Of a DNA stretch of 64,000 nt, positions 54,459 through 63,371 are shown in pieces (the first letter of the stretch is position 1; each line of letters starts with the position of its first letter). The position numbers were made by a program, and so were the translations under genes. A model generated the notes under the pieces. The model saw only the letters and a list, made by a program, of their open reading frames with translations, was not told where the DNA came from and did no database searches. The stretch is taken from NCBI GenBank assembly GCA_049965715.1, contig JBMFWA010000005.1:23817-87816 (forward strand), in the 5' to 3' direction. This DNA comes from JAKAFX01 sp049965715. Its GTDB lineage: Archaea > Thermoplasmatota > Thermoplasmata > Thermoplasmatales > Thermoplasmataceae.

Positions 54459-54776
54459 TCAGGTTTTCATTATTGCGCCGAGGAATATGAGAAGCCCTAT
54501 GACGGCCCCTATTACAACTGCGGCAACATAATAGAACGTCGGTACTATGACTGATTCTATCAGCCCGCCGGTCGGTTTGAAATAGTCTATGGAGACAAAT
54601 ATTGTAAGCACTCCAACTATTATTCCCACCACCAGGAGAATGGCGCCAACCATCCGGCTTTTACCGGTTCCAAAATACGCTGTCATAACGCCCAGCACGA
54701 CAAGGGAGATTGCAAGCAGGGCAAGCACTATCAGGAAGAAGACTTCCCAGTTCCAAGGATTCCAAAAGTATACCAT
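54459..54776 (-). CDS. Unknown three-helix membrane protein
   Basis: A 105-residue product from ATG 54776 (MVYFWNPWNW). GTG 54791 is also in frame, but GAGGG lies upstream of the ATG. Three hydrophobic helices are predicted (about 12-30, 38-60, 74-100). It follows the RAM domain gene with 11 nt and may be cotranscribed with it. Not recognised. Confidence 0.65.
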   Translation of the reverse strand: MVYFWNPWNWEVFFLIVLALLAISLVVLGVMTAYFGTGKSRMVGAILLVVGIIVGVLTIFVSIDYFKPTGGLIESVIVPTFYYVAAVVIGAVIGLLIFLGAIMKT

Positions 54777-54787
54777 ATGTTGTTCCC

Positions 54788-55021
54788 TCACATCTTAGTA
54801 GCGGTTAAAGTTTTGGTGTCTATCACACCTTCAATGGTCCTGATCTGATCTATGACAATCTTTCCAAGCTCAGTGAAGTCTTCTGCATCAACTTTCACTA
54901 TCAGATCATATTCTCCGAAGAGCGGATGTATCTCGACCACGTATTTTATCTTGGAAATCTTGTTATAGACCTCGTGTTCCTTACCTGGAACCGTGCTGAC
55001 CAGAATGAATGCTATAGACAC
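54788..55021 (-). CDS. Solo RAM (Lrp/AsnC ligand-binding) domain protein
   Basis: A 77-residue protein made of the RAM effector domain only: AFILVSTVPGKEHEVYNKI, FGEYDLIVKVDAEDF, ending VIDTKTLTATKM. It is a paralogue of the protein at 45572 with the same length and frame of conserved positions. It is followed by a small membrane protein and a metal transporter-like gene in an apparent operon, where it may serve as a sensor. Confidence 0.87.
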   Translation of the reverse strand: MSIAFILVSTVPGKEHEVYNKISKIKYVVEIHPLFGEYDLIVKVDAEDFTELGKIVIDQIRTIEGVIDTKTLTATKM

Positions 55022-55224
55022 TGCTAATCTTCTTCCTTAAAACTTTAGAGAGTTAATAAATTTTTGTAATGCAAATACGCGGGCTTTGTTTTTAACACAT
55101 TTCCCATACGATTCTATTGAAAAAGATGGGACCTTTTCAAGATAATATGGTTTTTTAAAATGATAATCGTCGTTCTTCCGACATAAACATTGCAGTCGAC
55201 GATTGGACCCTAAACTTCTCAGAA

Positions 55225-56517
55225 TCATGCCTTTAATCCCGGCACTGAATTGTCCTGAAACCATTTCTCGATTCCGTTCATACTTACTGAAAACTGCTCC
55301 CCACTCTTCATGTTTCTCACAGTCAGCGATGATTCCTCCATCTCCTTCTTACCCAGTATTATGCTGAACACCGCACCCATTCTGTCTGCAGACTTGAGCT
55401 GCGAGGAAAGAGACCTTCCAGATACGTCCATGATCACTCTGGTACCTATTTTCCTGAGCCTTGAGGCGATTCCTGAGGCTTCTGCTGGAAATTCACCAGA
55501 AGGGTTGCATACAAATACTGATATCCCCTGGGATTTCTGCTCCCATTTACCCGTCCTCTTCAGAAGAAGTTCCACAACAACGTCACCCATTCCGAACCCC
55601 ACCGCAGGTATGCTTATCCCGGACAGCGACTCGGCAAGTGAATCATATCTTCCTCCGCCCAGTATGGCCCTGAGTTCACCCCTCCTGTCAAACGCCTCGA
55701 AGACTATTCCCGTATAATATGCGAGCCCACGTACAACGCTCAGGTCGAACCTTATTTCTGCATCTGTGTATGATCTAACCAGTTCCATGGTTTTTCTGAT
55801 CCTGTCAAGCTCCGCCCTCGTATCCTGATCGTTGCCTGAGATCTGGGTTATATCGTCAACGCTTCTTGCATTCATCACTGTGTCCATGATCTTCCTGGCC
55901 TCATTCTTTCCTATTCCTGCCTCAACCATGGATTCCACTGCAACCTCGGAGCCTGCCTTCGATGACCTGTCGATGATATTCATCACCTGCAACGGATCAC
56001 CCGCTCCGATGCCTGAGATGAGTGCATTCATGATCTTCCTGCTGTTGATCTTGATGACATACTCGCCCGCAAAGCCGTAGGCATCCAGTATTGATGCTGC
56101 TAGACCTATGATCTCGCTGTCAGCCTCGGGAGTGTCAACGCCGAAAAGATCCGCATTGTACTGGTAGAATTCCCTGAGTCTGCCTGACTGCGGTTCCTCA
56201 TATCTCCAGTATTTCCCGAAGCTGAACCATCTGACCGGCCTTGGAATCTCCTTCCTGGATGTGAGCATCCTGACAACGGATGGAGTTGCTTCCGGGATCA
56301 GTGTAACCTCCCTTCCGCCCCTGTCCCTGAATGAAAATGTCTGACCGACGAGTTCCTCACCGGATTTGAGCCTGTAAAGATCCATGGATTCGAGGCTCGG
56401 GAAGTCTATTTTCTCGTAACCAAACCTGAGCGACATGTCCTCCGCAGTGCGGAAAATCTTCTCCCTGTTAATCATTTCCTCTGGATAAATATCCCTGAAG
56501 CCTCTCAGCCTTTCCAT
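55225..56517 (-). CDS. hisS: Histidyl-tRNA synthetase
   Basis: Class II synthetase of 430 residues. Motif 1 and the RGFRDIYPEEM start, motif 2 around FSFGKYWRYEEPQSGRLREF near 98-117, the histidine-A segment (ELRAILGGGRYDSL) and VRGLAYYTGIVFE near 257-269 are present, followed by an anticodon domain. The frame is unbroken. cbiA starts 13 nt upstream and may be cotranscribed. Confidence 0.95.
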   Translation of the reverse strand: MERLRGFRDIYPEEMINREKIFRTAEDMSLRFGYEKIDFPSLESMDLYRLKSGEELVGQTFSFRDRGGREVTLIPEATPSVVRMLTSRKEIPRPVRWFSFGKYWRYEEPQSGRLREFYQYNADLFGVDTPEADSEIIGLAASILDAYGFAGEYVIKINSRKIMNALISGIGAGDPLQVMNIIDRSSKAGSEVAVESMVEAGIGKNEARKIMDTVMNARSVDDITQISGNDQDTRAELDRIRKTMELVRSYTDAEIRFDLSVVRGLAYYTGIVFEAFDRRGELRAILGGGRYDSLAESLSGISIPAVGFGMGDVVVELLLKRTGKWEQKSQGISVFVCNPSGEFPAEASGIASRLRKIGTRVIMDVSGRSLSSQLKSADRMGAVFSIILGKKEMEESSLTVRNMKSGEQFSVSMNGIEKWFQDNSVPGLKA

Positions 56518-56529
56518 CTTCCTCCGATT

Positions 56530-57816
56530 TCACTTACCCTTATTTATCTTTACCGCTGCCCTGAGAATTCTTTTTCCGTACCTGTTGAGATCGAAGTGCG
56601 AATACGATGCCATGGTGTTGTAGCGGCTCATTGCATCATAACCGTTTATCCCGCTCCCGAGAATGTTCCTCATGGTCATCTTTTCACTCGTGTCCAGAGT
56701 GCTGTAGTGGAATTCATGCCCATACGCTCTCTCCCCCTTCCTGAAAAGCAGGTTGTCGCTGATTGCCTGAAGACTCGTATACGCTATCTTGACCCTATCA
56801 GACCATTTCACTTCCCCGCGAAACACCGAGGCCATCCTGTACCGTTTTCCATTCATCTCAATGGAGTCCTGCAGATACATCAGTCCGCCGCACTCCGCTA
56901 TGATGACTGTTCCGTTCTCTGCTGAAGACCGTATGAATTCCATTGATCTGCTGTTCCTCTGCAGTTCTTCCGCATAAACCTCCGGATATCCTCCTCCCAG
57001 GTAAATAATGTCAGGAGACTCCGGCACCTCGTTCCCCAACGGGGAAAAATGCTCCACACTGCCAGTTCCAGAAAGGAAGTCAATGCTCGATCTGTAGTAA
57101 AAGCTGAAGGCCCTGTCGTTTGCGATCGCGACCCTTAATTTTTCCGGGAATCTTTCCTGTGAAACGGATTTCGGGACATGCAGATCGCCTGCCTTTTCAA
57201 TAATGTAATCAAGATCAAGGTAGTGCAGGACCTTCCCTGCCTTCTCTCTTATAACGGAGGGATCGAGATCGTTTCTCAGGCCGAGGTGCCTTTCCTCCAT
57301 AGCCAGTGATGGATCATGAGGGATCTCCCCAACAATCCTGATCCCGTGCCTGATGAATTCCTTGCTGACCATCCTGAGGTGCCCCTCGGAATAATAGTTG
57401 TTCAGGACCACCCCGATCGACAGCGGTGAAAGAAAACCCCTGGCTGCATAGTATGCCGACTCCGCCATCCTGGAAACGTCCATCACCAGCAGATATGGTA
57501 TCCTGAAGCGCCTCAGGTAATAATAGGTGCTCACATCCATGGGAGAACCTGAATCATGAAGACCCATGACTCCCTCGAATATTCCCCATTCATATTTTTC
57601 CGAGATCTCCCCGATGTATTTCATGTAGTTCCTGCCCTGAACCCACCTGTCCATATTCAGTGCGGTCACTCCTGAAACTGATGACAGTATTGACGGATCC
57701 AGATAGTCGGGTCCGATCTTGATCGGAATCGAGTTTTGGAGCCCCTGGAGAAGGGCAGCGGATACGGTGGTTTTCCCCGATCCTGTCACGGGCGATGCAA
57801 CGCCTATGGTTCGCAT
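56530..57816 (-). CDS. cbiA: Cobyrinate a,c-diamide synthase-type amidotransferase
   Basis: ATP-dependent amidation of a tetrapyrrole side chain. The 428 residues begin with a P-loop (SPVTGSGKTTVSAALL, 8-23), then IKIGPDYLDPSI, MGLHDSGSP and a C-terminal class I glutaminase-like domain with GGYPEVYAEEL and the nucleophile Cys in ECGGLMYL. The family acts in cobalamin (CbiA) or, in methanogens, coenzyme F430 (CfbB) synthesis; F430 is not expected in this lineage, so a cobamide pathway or salvage is more likely. No other cob/cbi gene is in the window. Confidence 0.88.
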   Translation of the reverse strand: MRTIGVASPVTGSGKTTVSAALLQGLQNSIPIKIGPDYLDPSILSSVSGVTALNMDRWVQGRNYMKYIGEISEKYEWGIFEGVMGLHDSGSPMDVSTYYYLRRFRIPYLLVMDVSRMAESAYYAARGFLSPLSIGVVLNNYYSEGHLRMVSKEFIRHGIRIVGEIPHDPSLAMEERHLGLRNDLDPSVIREKAGKVLHYLDLDYIIEKAGDLHVPKSVSQERFPEKLRVAIANDRAFSFYYRSSIDFLSGTGSVEHFSPLGNEVPESPDIIYLGGGYPEVYAEELQRNSRSMEFIRSSAENGTVIIAECGGLMYLQDSIEMNGKRYRMASVFRGEVKWSDRVKIAYTSLQAISDNLLFRKGERAYGHEFHYSTLDTSEKMTMRNILGSGINGYDAMSRYNTMASYSHFDLNRYGKRILRAAVKINKGK

Positions 57817-57966
57817 TCATCACCGAAAGCGCTGAATGCTTTTATGCATATCGGCTTCTGTTCCTCCAGACCATGAATATATTTTCCCACTGTTTCAACT
57901 GGTTTCCTCTTTTTGCACGATGTCTGATTTGATCTGTGTTTTTATGTGTTTGCTGTAAGTTTTCTG

Positions 57967-57988
57967 GACTATATAGAACATATTAGTC
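57967..57988. promoter_or_regulatory. Inverted repeat in the fur upstream region
   Basis: GACTA and TAGTC flank a 12-nt AT-rich spacer, 41 to 62 nt before the fur ATG and within the AT-rich promoter (TATATAG, then TATAGG). It could be an operator for Fur itself or for the divergent cbiA; not proven. Confidence 0.35.
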
Positions 57989-58028
57989 TATAGGTTTATA
58001 ACTTAAAGAATAATACGTATCAGTTAAC

Positions 58029-58454
58029 ATGACAGACCAATCATATATTCAGACTCTAAGAGACACGGGGTTGAAAGTCACTCCGCAGAGACTAAGCGTG
58101 ATGAGGATAGTTCTGGAAAAGCCAGGCCATTTCAAGGTGGAGGATGTCTACAGAAGGATCAAGGTCAGCGAACCGACAATCACTCTGGCAACTGTATATA
58201 ACATCTTCAAGGCCATGACTGATAAGGGTATCCTGAAATCATTTGAACTCGACGGGGCGACCTGGTTTGAGAATAACACCGAAGTGCACGCAAACCTTTC
58301 CTGCGAGAACTGCGGGAAGATTGAGGATATAGAAATACCGGAAATCGGACAGTTGATCCAGAAGCTCTCCAACGGGAATTACACCGTCAGGAGCGCGAGC
58401 ATAGTCCTTAAGGGTCTCTGCTCGGAATGCACTGCAGAACTTTCCGCAAAGTAG
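58029..58454 (+). CDS. Fur family metal- or peroxide-responsive regulator
   Basis: A 141-residue regulator. The N-terminal winged helix includes TGLKVTPQRLSVMRIVLE and TITLATVYNIFKAM. The C-terminal domain has two C-x2-C pairs (CENCGKIED and CSECTAEL) that should bind a structural zinc, plus His and Asp/Glu residues of a regulatory site (EVHANL). The ATG is preceded by an AT-rich promoter with an inverted repeat, consistent with autoregulation. Rubrerythrin at 28118 and similar stress genes are candidate targets. Confidence 0.9.
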   Translation: MTDQSYIQTLRDTGLKVTPQRLSVMRIVLEKPGHFKVEDVYRRIKVSEPTITLATVYNIFKAMTDKGILKSFELDGATWFENNTEVHANLSCENCGKIEDIEIPEIGQLIQKLSNGNYTVRSASIVLKGLCSECTAELSAK

Positions 58455-58493
58455 TTCTCAGGAATTTTTATAAACAGAAATATTATTTTATTA

Positions 58494-58518
58494 GACCCTG
58501 GGTGCATTTCCCCGGGTC
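58494..58518 (+). terminator. Strong hairpin downstream of fur
   Basis: GACCCTGGG and CCCCGGGTC form a 9-bp stem with one mismatch and a 7-nt loop, 40 nt after the fur stop, followed by a T-rich region. It may end the fur message. A TATA-like element at 58466-58475 lies about 24 nt before it, so a small transcript starting here is an alternative. Confidence 0.45.
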
Positions 58519-58635
58519 AGCTTTATCTTTGATTTTGATGTGACAACATTTCCTCCCTTGGTCCGTATAAATCAAATTTTCCTGACCGCCATGCTACCGG
58601 GAATAAACTGAAGGTATGCGAAAGACGAATACTGT

Positions 58636-60168
58636 CTATTTGTTATTTGTTTCTTCCTTCAGGTGTCCGCCAAGCTTCATGGGGTTCATATTGGAAAGGA
58701 AACTGAATAATTCGTGAATTGTTGTCTGCTTCAAAATCAGTGCTACAGCAAAGAATATCAGTGCAGCAAAAACTGACACCGGCAGAAGTATTATGAACGA
58801 GTACGGTTGGATTCTGGTAAGGATCAGCAGGATGAATACACCCTCCACGACGGCCGGAATGAGCAGCATGGGATTCCTGCTCCTGAAGCCGAGCTTTATC
58901 TCTCCATTCAGATATATTCTGTAAGCGACATTTGAAAATACTGTCGCTGTAAGGGTACTGACACCCGCCCCGACCACCCCCAGTGAAAGCCCTGTGTAGC
59001 CAAACAGGGAGCTGGGTACCAGGATCAGGTTAAGCCCTATGTTCATGAGCAGCGATGTCAGGGTTATCTTTGCGATTATATTTGTCCTCCCCAGCGCAAT
59101 TATGGCGGAATAAAATGGCTGCATGGAAACGTAGAAAAGTGCATTGATAGCAAGCAGCGGAAGGAGTAGGGAATACTCGCTGTAGTAGCCGTTGAAGAGG
59201 TTGAGTATGTATTTTGAAAGGAAGATGGTCACCACTATGAACGGCAGCATGAACAGAGTGATGAAGCGCTCATAGTCGTTGATAGATTTCCCCAGCGCCT
59301 CATCATCCCTCTTCTTGGCATACTTTGCCATCAGTGGAATGAAGAACACTGATATTGCGACAGAAAAGTTGAGGATCACCTGTATGAGCCTCTGATTGAG
59401 ATAGTATGCGCCCGTAGCACCAGCTTCCCAGAAGAACTGTATGAGCACCTTGTCTATGTTCGCATTGATGACCCCTATGCTGGCAGAAAGTGCGAGAGGA
59501 AGAGCGATTTTTGTGAGCTTCCTGAAGAGCGCCCTGCTTGGCCTTGATATCACCCAGGGTCTCCCCAGGAGTACTGATACTCCAAAATACACGGAGTAGG
59601 TGCAGCTGTATATGCCGGGCAGGATATAGACCATCTCTCCCTCCCCGATTGGCAGGATTCTGCTGAAAGCCAGAACTGAGAGGATTATGATGGATGAATT
59701 CCGCAGTATTGCCTCAATCATAGCCGGTATGCTCATCCTGGCCGATGACATTTTTGCGGTGTAGTATGTTCCCGTAAAGCCTATCATGCTGGAAAAAAAG
59801 TAGTATGGAATCAGTTCAAGCACGACCCAGAATTCTGCCTGATATTCAAAGCCGTGCTTCAGAACAATCGTCCATACCAGCAGGCTTCCAACCGTGATTG
59901 CGATGAAAATTCCTCCAAGCGCCAGTTTTATGGCAAGAAGCGTTGCATTGCTCTCCCCGAGGTCTTCACCGCTTGATATGTTCCTGAGGGTGGCGGTTGA
60001 ATATCCAAGATCGTTAACAAGCGTGAAGAGTCCCACAAAACCGATGTCGAATGCAAAAATTCCCCAGGAAAGAGGAAAATATCTGGTTATAAAGAACAGG
60101 GCAACCACTCCGAATGTGGCATTTACAACATTTTGAAGGAATAACAGCGGAGATTTGGTGGTGAGCAA
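58636..60168 (-). CDS. Polysaccharide flippase / Wzx-type membrane protein
   Basis: A 510-residue protein with about 14 predicted helices. The N-terminal RYFPLSWGIFAFDIGFVGLF and the following segments follow the MVF/polysaccharide-export pattern. It probably flips lipid-linked glycans for N-glycosylation or surface polysaccharide. The start is TTG 60168. No glycosyltransferase is nearby, so the role rests on the family. Confidence 0.85.
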   Translation of the reverse strand: MLTTKSPLLFLQNVVNATFGVVALFFITRYFPLSWGIFAFDIGFVGLFTLVNDLGYSTATLRNISSGEDLGESNATLLAIKLALGGIFIAITVGSLLVWTIVLKHGFEYQAEFWVVLELIPYYFFSSMIGFTGTYYTAKMSSARMSIPAMIEAILRNSSIIILSVLAFSRILPIGEGEMVYILPGIYSCTYSVYFGVSVLLGRPWVISRPSRALFRKLTKIALPLALSASIGVINANIDKVLIQFFWEAGATGAYYLNQRLIQVILNFSVAISVFFIPLMAKYAKKRDDEALGKSINDYERFITLFMLPFIVVTIFLSKYILNLFNGYYSEYSLLLPLLAINALFYVSMQPFYSAIIALGRTNIIAKITLTSLLMNIGLNLILVPSSLFGYTGLSLGVVGAGVSTLTATVFSNVAYRIYLNGEIKLGFRSRNPMLLIPAVVEGVFILLILTRIQPYSFIILLPVSVFAALIFFAVALILKQTTIHELFSFLSNMNPMKLGGHLKEETNNK

Positions 60169-60310
60169 CTTTCCCGCGATTGGAGCAAAAAGAGATAAAT
60201 GTTGTGGTTCAAATACCGCTCCCCTGAAAAGCGGGCTGAGGGATGACGGACCAGCGTGAATAAGTGGGAATTACTGCCTTTTAAGTGAAAAACGGATAGC
60301 CATAAAAACA

Positions 60311-60318
60311 GTTTATAT
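60311..60318 (+). promoter_or_regulatory. TATA box of rfcL
   Basis: GTTTATAT centred about 28 nt upstream of ATG 60343; no Shine-Dalgarno, so probably leaderless. Confidence 0.5.
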
Positions 60319-60342
60319 CTCCTCTACCATTGGGTCAGCAGC

Positions 60343-61617
60343 ATGACATGGGCGGAAAAATATCGGGCCAGAACCATCTCAGACCTGATAATCTCAGGTG
60401 AGAACCTGAAAACCATAATAGGCTGGCTGAACAGGTGGCGATCCGGAGATGTGGATAAGAAGGCCATCATACTCTATGGGCCTCCGGGAACCGGGAAGAC
60501 CACCGCACTCACTGTCATAGGCAGGGAGATGGGGCTGCAGGTCATAGAGATGAACGCGTCGGAGAGGAGAAATGCCGACCACATGAAGATGACAGCAACA
60601 ATGGGTGCCCTGTATCGTGACATCAGTGACGAGAACCCCAACAGAAAGGGCCCGGACAGGCTGATACTGATCGACGAGGCTGACAACATATTTGAGGGGC
60701 GATCCGCGGAGAACGGCGGGGATACGGGGGGAATCAGGGCTCTTTCTGATGCCATTGAGGAAACAAAGAATCCAATCGCCATGACCATGAATGAGTTCTA
60801 TGACTTCAGGAGAAAGAACTCCGCAATGGCAATTGTGAACAATTCCATAGAGGTTGACTTCCGCCCTTACAGAAAGAAGAAAACCAATGAATACAATGAA
60901 TTCCGGAGAAAGATGAGAGCGAGAATAGATCAGATACTGAAGGAGGAGGGTGTTGAAATACCGGAGTCCTTCATAATTGACGTGATGAATGCTGACGAAC
61001 CTGACATCAGGTCAATACTCAACGACATTGAATCCCTTCGCTACATTTCAGGATCGGAAGAGACTGGATTCAAGATATATTCACGCGATGCACCGGAGAA
61101 CATCTACAACATCATGGACAGAACCTTCAGAAGCGTCAATTATGACGATATCCTCTATTCGCTCAGGGACAAGGATTTCGAGACTGAGGACTACCTGATG
61201 TGGATAGACCAGAACCTGCCCGACATGGAAACCGATCATACCATGCTTTACAGATCATATGATGTTCTTGCGCTGGCAGATCTATACGTGGCGAGGGTCT
61301 ACAGGAAGCAGCATTATGCATTCAAGAATTACGCAGAGGAGATGGCTGCTGGCGTGAGATTCTTCCTGGCGAGGGAGAACAGCCATTACGTGAAGTTCCA
61401 GTTCCCGGATTACATCAGGATGAGGGGACGGATAAAGAATGCCGGTGCCGGAAGAAAGGGCGCAGAGAAAAAGCTCGCAAGACTGAACCACATGAGCGAA
61501 ACCAGAATAAAGGACATGATGTGGTTCTTCGACATAATGAAGAGGAAGGCACCGAAATATTTCAGGAGCATATCAGAAAGACTTGCCTTTTCTCCTCAGG
61601 AAGAGGCTTCTGTCTGA
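60343..61617 (+). CDS. rfcL: Replication factor C large subunit
   Basis: Clamp loader subunit that opens PCNA at primer ends. The 424 residues open with MTWAEKYRARTISDL, then Walker A GPPGTGKTT (46-54), the EMNASERRNADHM block, and Walker B LILIDEADNI. The C-terminal part is helical and basic; I see no clear PIP-box at the extreme end (it stops in SPQEEASV). Its end overlaps the convergent rnp2-like gene by 22 nt. Confidence 0.95.
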   Translation: MTWAEKYRARTISDLIISGENLKTIIGWLNRWRSGDVDKKAIILYGPPGTGKTTALTVIGREMGLQVIEMNASERRNADHMKMTATMGALYRDISDENPNRKGPDRLILIDEADNIFEGRSAENGGDTGGIRALSDAIEETKNPIAMTMNEFYDFRRKNSAMAIVNNSIEVDFRPYRKKKTNEYNEFRRKMRARIDQILKEEGVEIPESFIIDVMNADEPDIRSILNDIESLRYISGSEETGFKIYSRDAPENIYNIMDRTFRSVNYDDILYSLRDKDFETEDYLMWIDQNLPDMETDHTMLYRSYDVLALADLYVARVYRKQHYAFKNYAEEMAAGVRFFLARENSHYVKFQFPDYIRMRGRIKNAGAGRKGAEKKLARLNHMSETRIKDMMWFFDIMKRKAPKYFRSISERLAFSPQEEASV

Positions 61618-61904
61618 TTCTTCATTATCCTGAGGCATTTTCTTATTGTTCCGCTGACAGTGATTATCCTGGCTGACCTGAAGCCGGACTCCAGGTTGGA
61701 GCACAGGGATTCCTTCTGAAACTGGTTCGTGAGAAGGATCAGGAAATTGTTCTGCTTCAGTCTGGCCTTCGCCCGGTATCTTTCCGCAGCGAATTTCTCA
61801 ATCCTTCTCATGTCATCACTGTTCTCGCAGCTCAGCAGAACATACCTCTTCCTGAACAGTGATCCCTTCATGAAAACCGACATCCCCGAATTGAGATGGG
61901 TCAT
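61596..61904 (-). CDS. rnp2: Ribonuclease P protein component 2 (Pop5-like)
   Basis: A 102-residue protein with the Pop5/Rpp14 profile: a basic RKRYVLLSC strand, a long helix (RRIEKFAAERYRAKARL), a strand LILLTNQF and the C-terminal ARIITVSGTIRKCLRIMK, where SGTIRK is the conserved end. RNase P trims tRNA 5' ends. Divergent next to rpl15e, a common archaeal context for RNase P subunits. Short relative to usual lengths, hence some doubt. Confidence 0.68.
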   Translation of the reverse strand: MTHLNSGMSVFMKGSLFRKRYVLLSCENSDDMRRIEKFAAERYRAKARLKQNNFLILLTNQFQKESLCSNLESGFRSARIITVSGTIRKCLRIMKNQTEASS

Positions 61905-61912
61905 TGTGTAAA

Positions 61913-61925
61913 CATATAAATATTA
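61913..61925. promoter_or_regulatory. Divergent AT-rich promoter region of rnp2 and rpl15e
   Basis: CATATAAATATTA-type sequence; for rpl15e it sits about 50 nt upstream of the ATG, and GAAAGGCG just before that ATG may act as ribosome site. Confidence 0.45.
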
Positions 61926-61967
61926 TCTAAAACTTCAGCATAACCTATCGGAAGAAAGGCGAAAAAA

Positions 61968-62561
61968 ATGCCAACATCAACTACATATTCACTGGTTAGA
62001 AATGCATGGAAAGATCTTAAAGATTCAGAAATTTACGGCCTGCAGAAGCAACGCATGATCGAGTGGAGAAACGGAAACGCGGTGGAGAGGCTTGAACACC
62101 CCACAAGGATAGACAGGGCCAGGGAACTGGGATTCAAGAGCAAATACGGCTATGTCGTGGTAAGATCAAGGGTGAGAAAGGGCGGCAGGAACCGGCCCAA
62201 GATCATGGGCGGCAGAAGGCCCAGAAGACTTGCCTACAATAACCTGACACCGAAAAAGAGCATACAGTGGATTGCTGAGGAGAGAGCCGCAGACAGGTAT
62301 CCCAACATGGAGCTCCTCAACTCCTACTACGTTGGCGAAGACGGGCGGTACAAATATTATGAGATCATACTTGTTGATCCGTCAAGTCCACAGATACTGG
62401 CTGATCCCAAGATCAGCTGGATTGCAGATAATCCCCACAATGGCAGAGTTTACAGGGGACTGACATCCGCCGGATACAAGGGAAGGGGATTGAGAACGGG
62501 CAACAAGGGAAACAGCAAGAGCCGTCCTTCCATAAGATCCAATGGAAGGCTTAGAAGGTAG
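61968..62561 (+). CDS. rpl15e: 50S ribosomal protein L15e
   Basis: Archaeal/eukaryotic L15e, 197 residues and strongly basic. SLVRNAWKDLKDSEIYGLQK at the start, ERLEHPTRIDRARELGFKSK, RVRKGGRNRPKIMGGRRPRR and the GLTSAGYKGRGLRTG end are conserved. The acetyltransferase gene follows after 25 nt. Confidence 0.96.
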   Translation: MPTSTTYSLVRNAWKDLKDSEIYGLQKQRMIEWRNGNAVERLEHPTRIDRARELGFKSKYGYVVVRSRVRKGGRNRPKIMGGRRPRRLAYNNLTPKKSIQWIAEERAADRYPNMELLNSYYVGEDGRYKYYEIILVDPSSPQILADPKISWIADNPHNGRVYRGLTSAGYKGRGLRTGNKGNSKSRPSIRSNGRLRR

Positions 62562-62586
62562 TCCCTTCCTTTTTTCATAATTCATT

Positions 62587-63144
62587 ATGAACGATAATCC
62601 TTATAAGAGGCCGCTCATACTCAGGGGGAATACCGTTTCGCTCGGCCTGATGATCAGGAGCGATGTGGCCTTCATATACGAGATGATAAATGATCCCGAG
62701 GTTAACAGATTCCTGAGAAGACCGTATGCCATCCATTCCATAGAAGATGAGGAAAAGTTTGTCGGAACATCTGGCGGCGATTCAGGAAACACAAGGGTTT
62801 TTGCAGTCATACCCGAAGACCCTGGGGACATTGCCGGCCTAGTCAGTCTTCATGAGATAAATCTGTATTCAGGCAATGCCTATGTTGCATATTCCCTTGC
62901 CAGAAAATTCTGGGGCCATGGGTATACTACAGAAGCAGTATCACTTGTGATGAAGTATGCTTTCGAGATTCTCAAGCTCAGAAAGCTTCATTCATCGGTG
63001 TTTGAGCCGAACACCGGATCAATAAAAGTTCTGGAGAAAAATGGTTTCAAAGAGACAGGAAGATTCCATCGGGATGCTTACGTTCCGGGACACGGATATG
63101 TCGACGAAATATACTTCGAGGTCTTCAACAAGGCTTACGAATGA
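62587..63144 (+). CDS. GNAT acetyltransferase, RimJ/RimL type
   Basis: A 185-residue N-acetyltransferase. The CoA-binding YVAYSLARKFWGHGYTTEAV and LKLRKLHSSVFEPNTGSIKV with LEKNGF are clear. The position after rpl15e suggests it might acetylate a ribosomal or chromatin protein, but this is inference. It is a distant paralogue of the protein at 45029. Confidence 0.88.
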   Translation: MNDNPYKRPLILRGNTVSLGLMIRSDVAFIYEMINDPEVNRFLRRPYAIHSIEDEEKFVGTSGGDSGNTRVFAVIPEDPGDIAGLVSLHEINLYSGNAYVAYSLARKFWGHGYTTEAVSLVMKYAFEILKLRKLHSSVFEPNTGSIKVLEKNGFKETGRFHRDAYVPGHGYVDEIYFEVFNKAYE

Positions 63145-63235
63145 AACTTTTCCTGCCTCATTTCGCGCATGGTGGGAAAGTATCGCAATATTCATTAGTT
63201 GTTCTAACTTTCCTTGCTGAGAGCACATCAATACT

Positions 63236-63316
63236 GCCGCGGTGGCCCAGTGGTACGGCGCCAGACTTGAGATCTGGTTCCCTTGCGGATCGGGAGTTCG
63301 AATCTCTCCCGCGGCG
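63236..63316 (+). tRNA. tRNA-Ser (anticodon UGA)
   Basis: Acceptor GCCGCGG/CCGCGGC, anticodon stem CCAGA/TCTGG with loop CTTGAGA (anticodon at 63268-63270), long variable arm, T-arm GGGAG/CTCTC with TTCGAAT loop, discriminator G. No intron and no encoded CCA. The decayed integrase begins 56 nt downstream, so this gene has probably been an attachment site. Confidence 0.95.
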
Positions 63317-63371
63317 TACTTTCAGGTTCGTGATGCGCGATTTCAGCATTCCACCGCCTCCGCTAGGAAAA

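Noticed and set aside
55037..55264. 75-codon minus-strand frame downstream of hisS
   Set aside because: Its N-terminal part overlaps the end of hisS in another frame; no family or start signal supports it.
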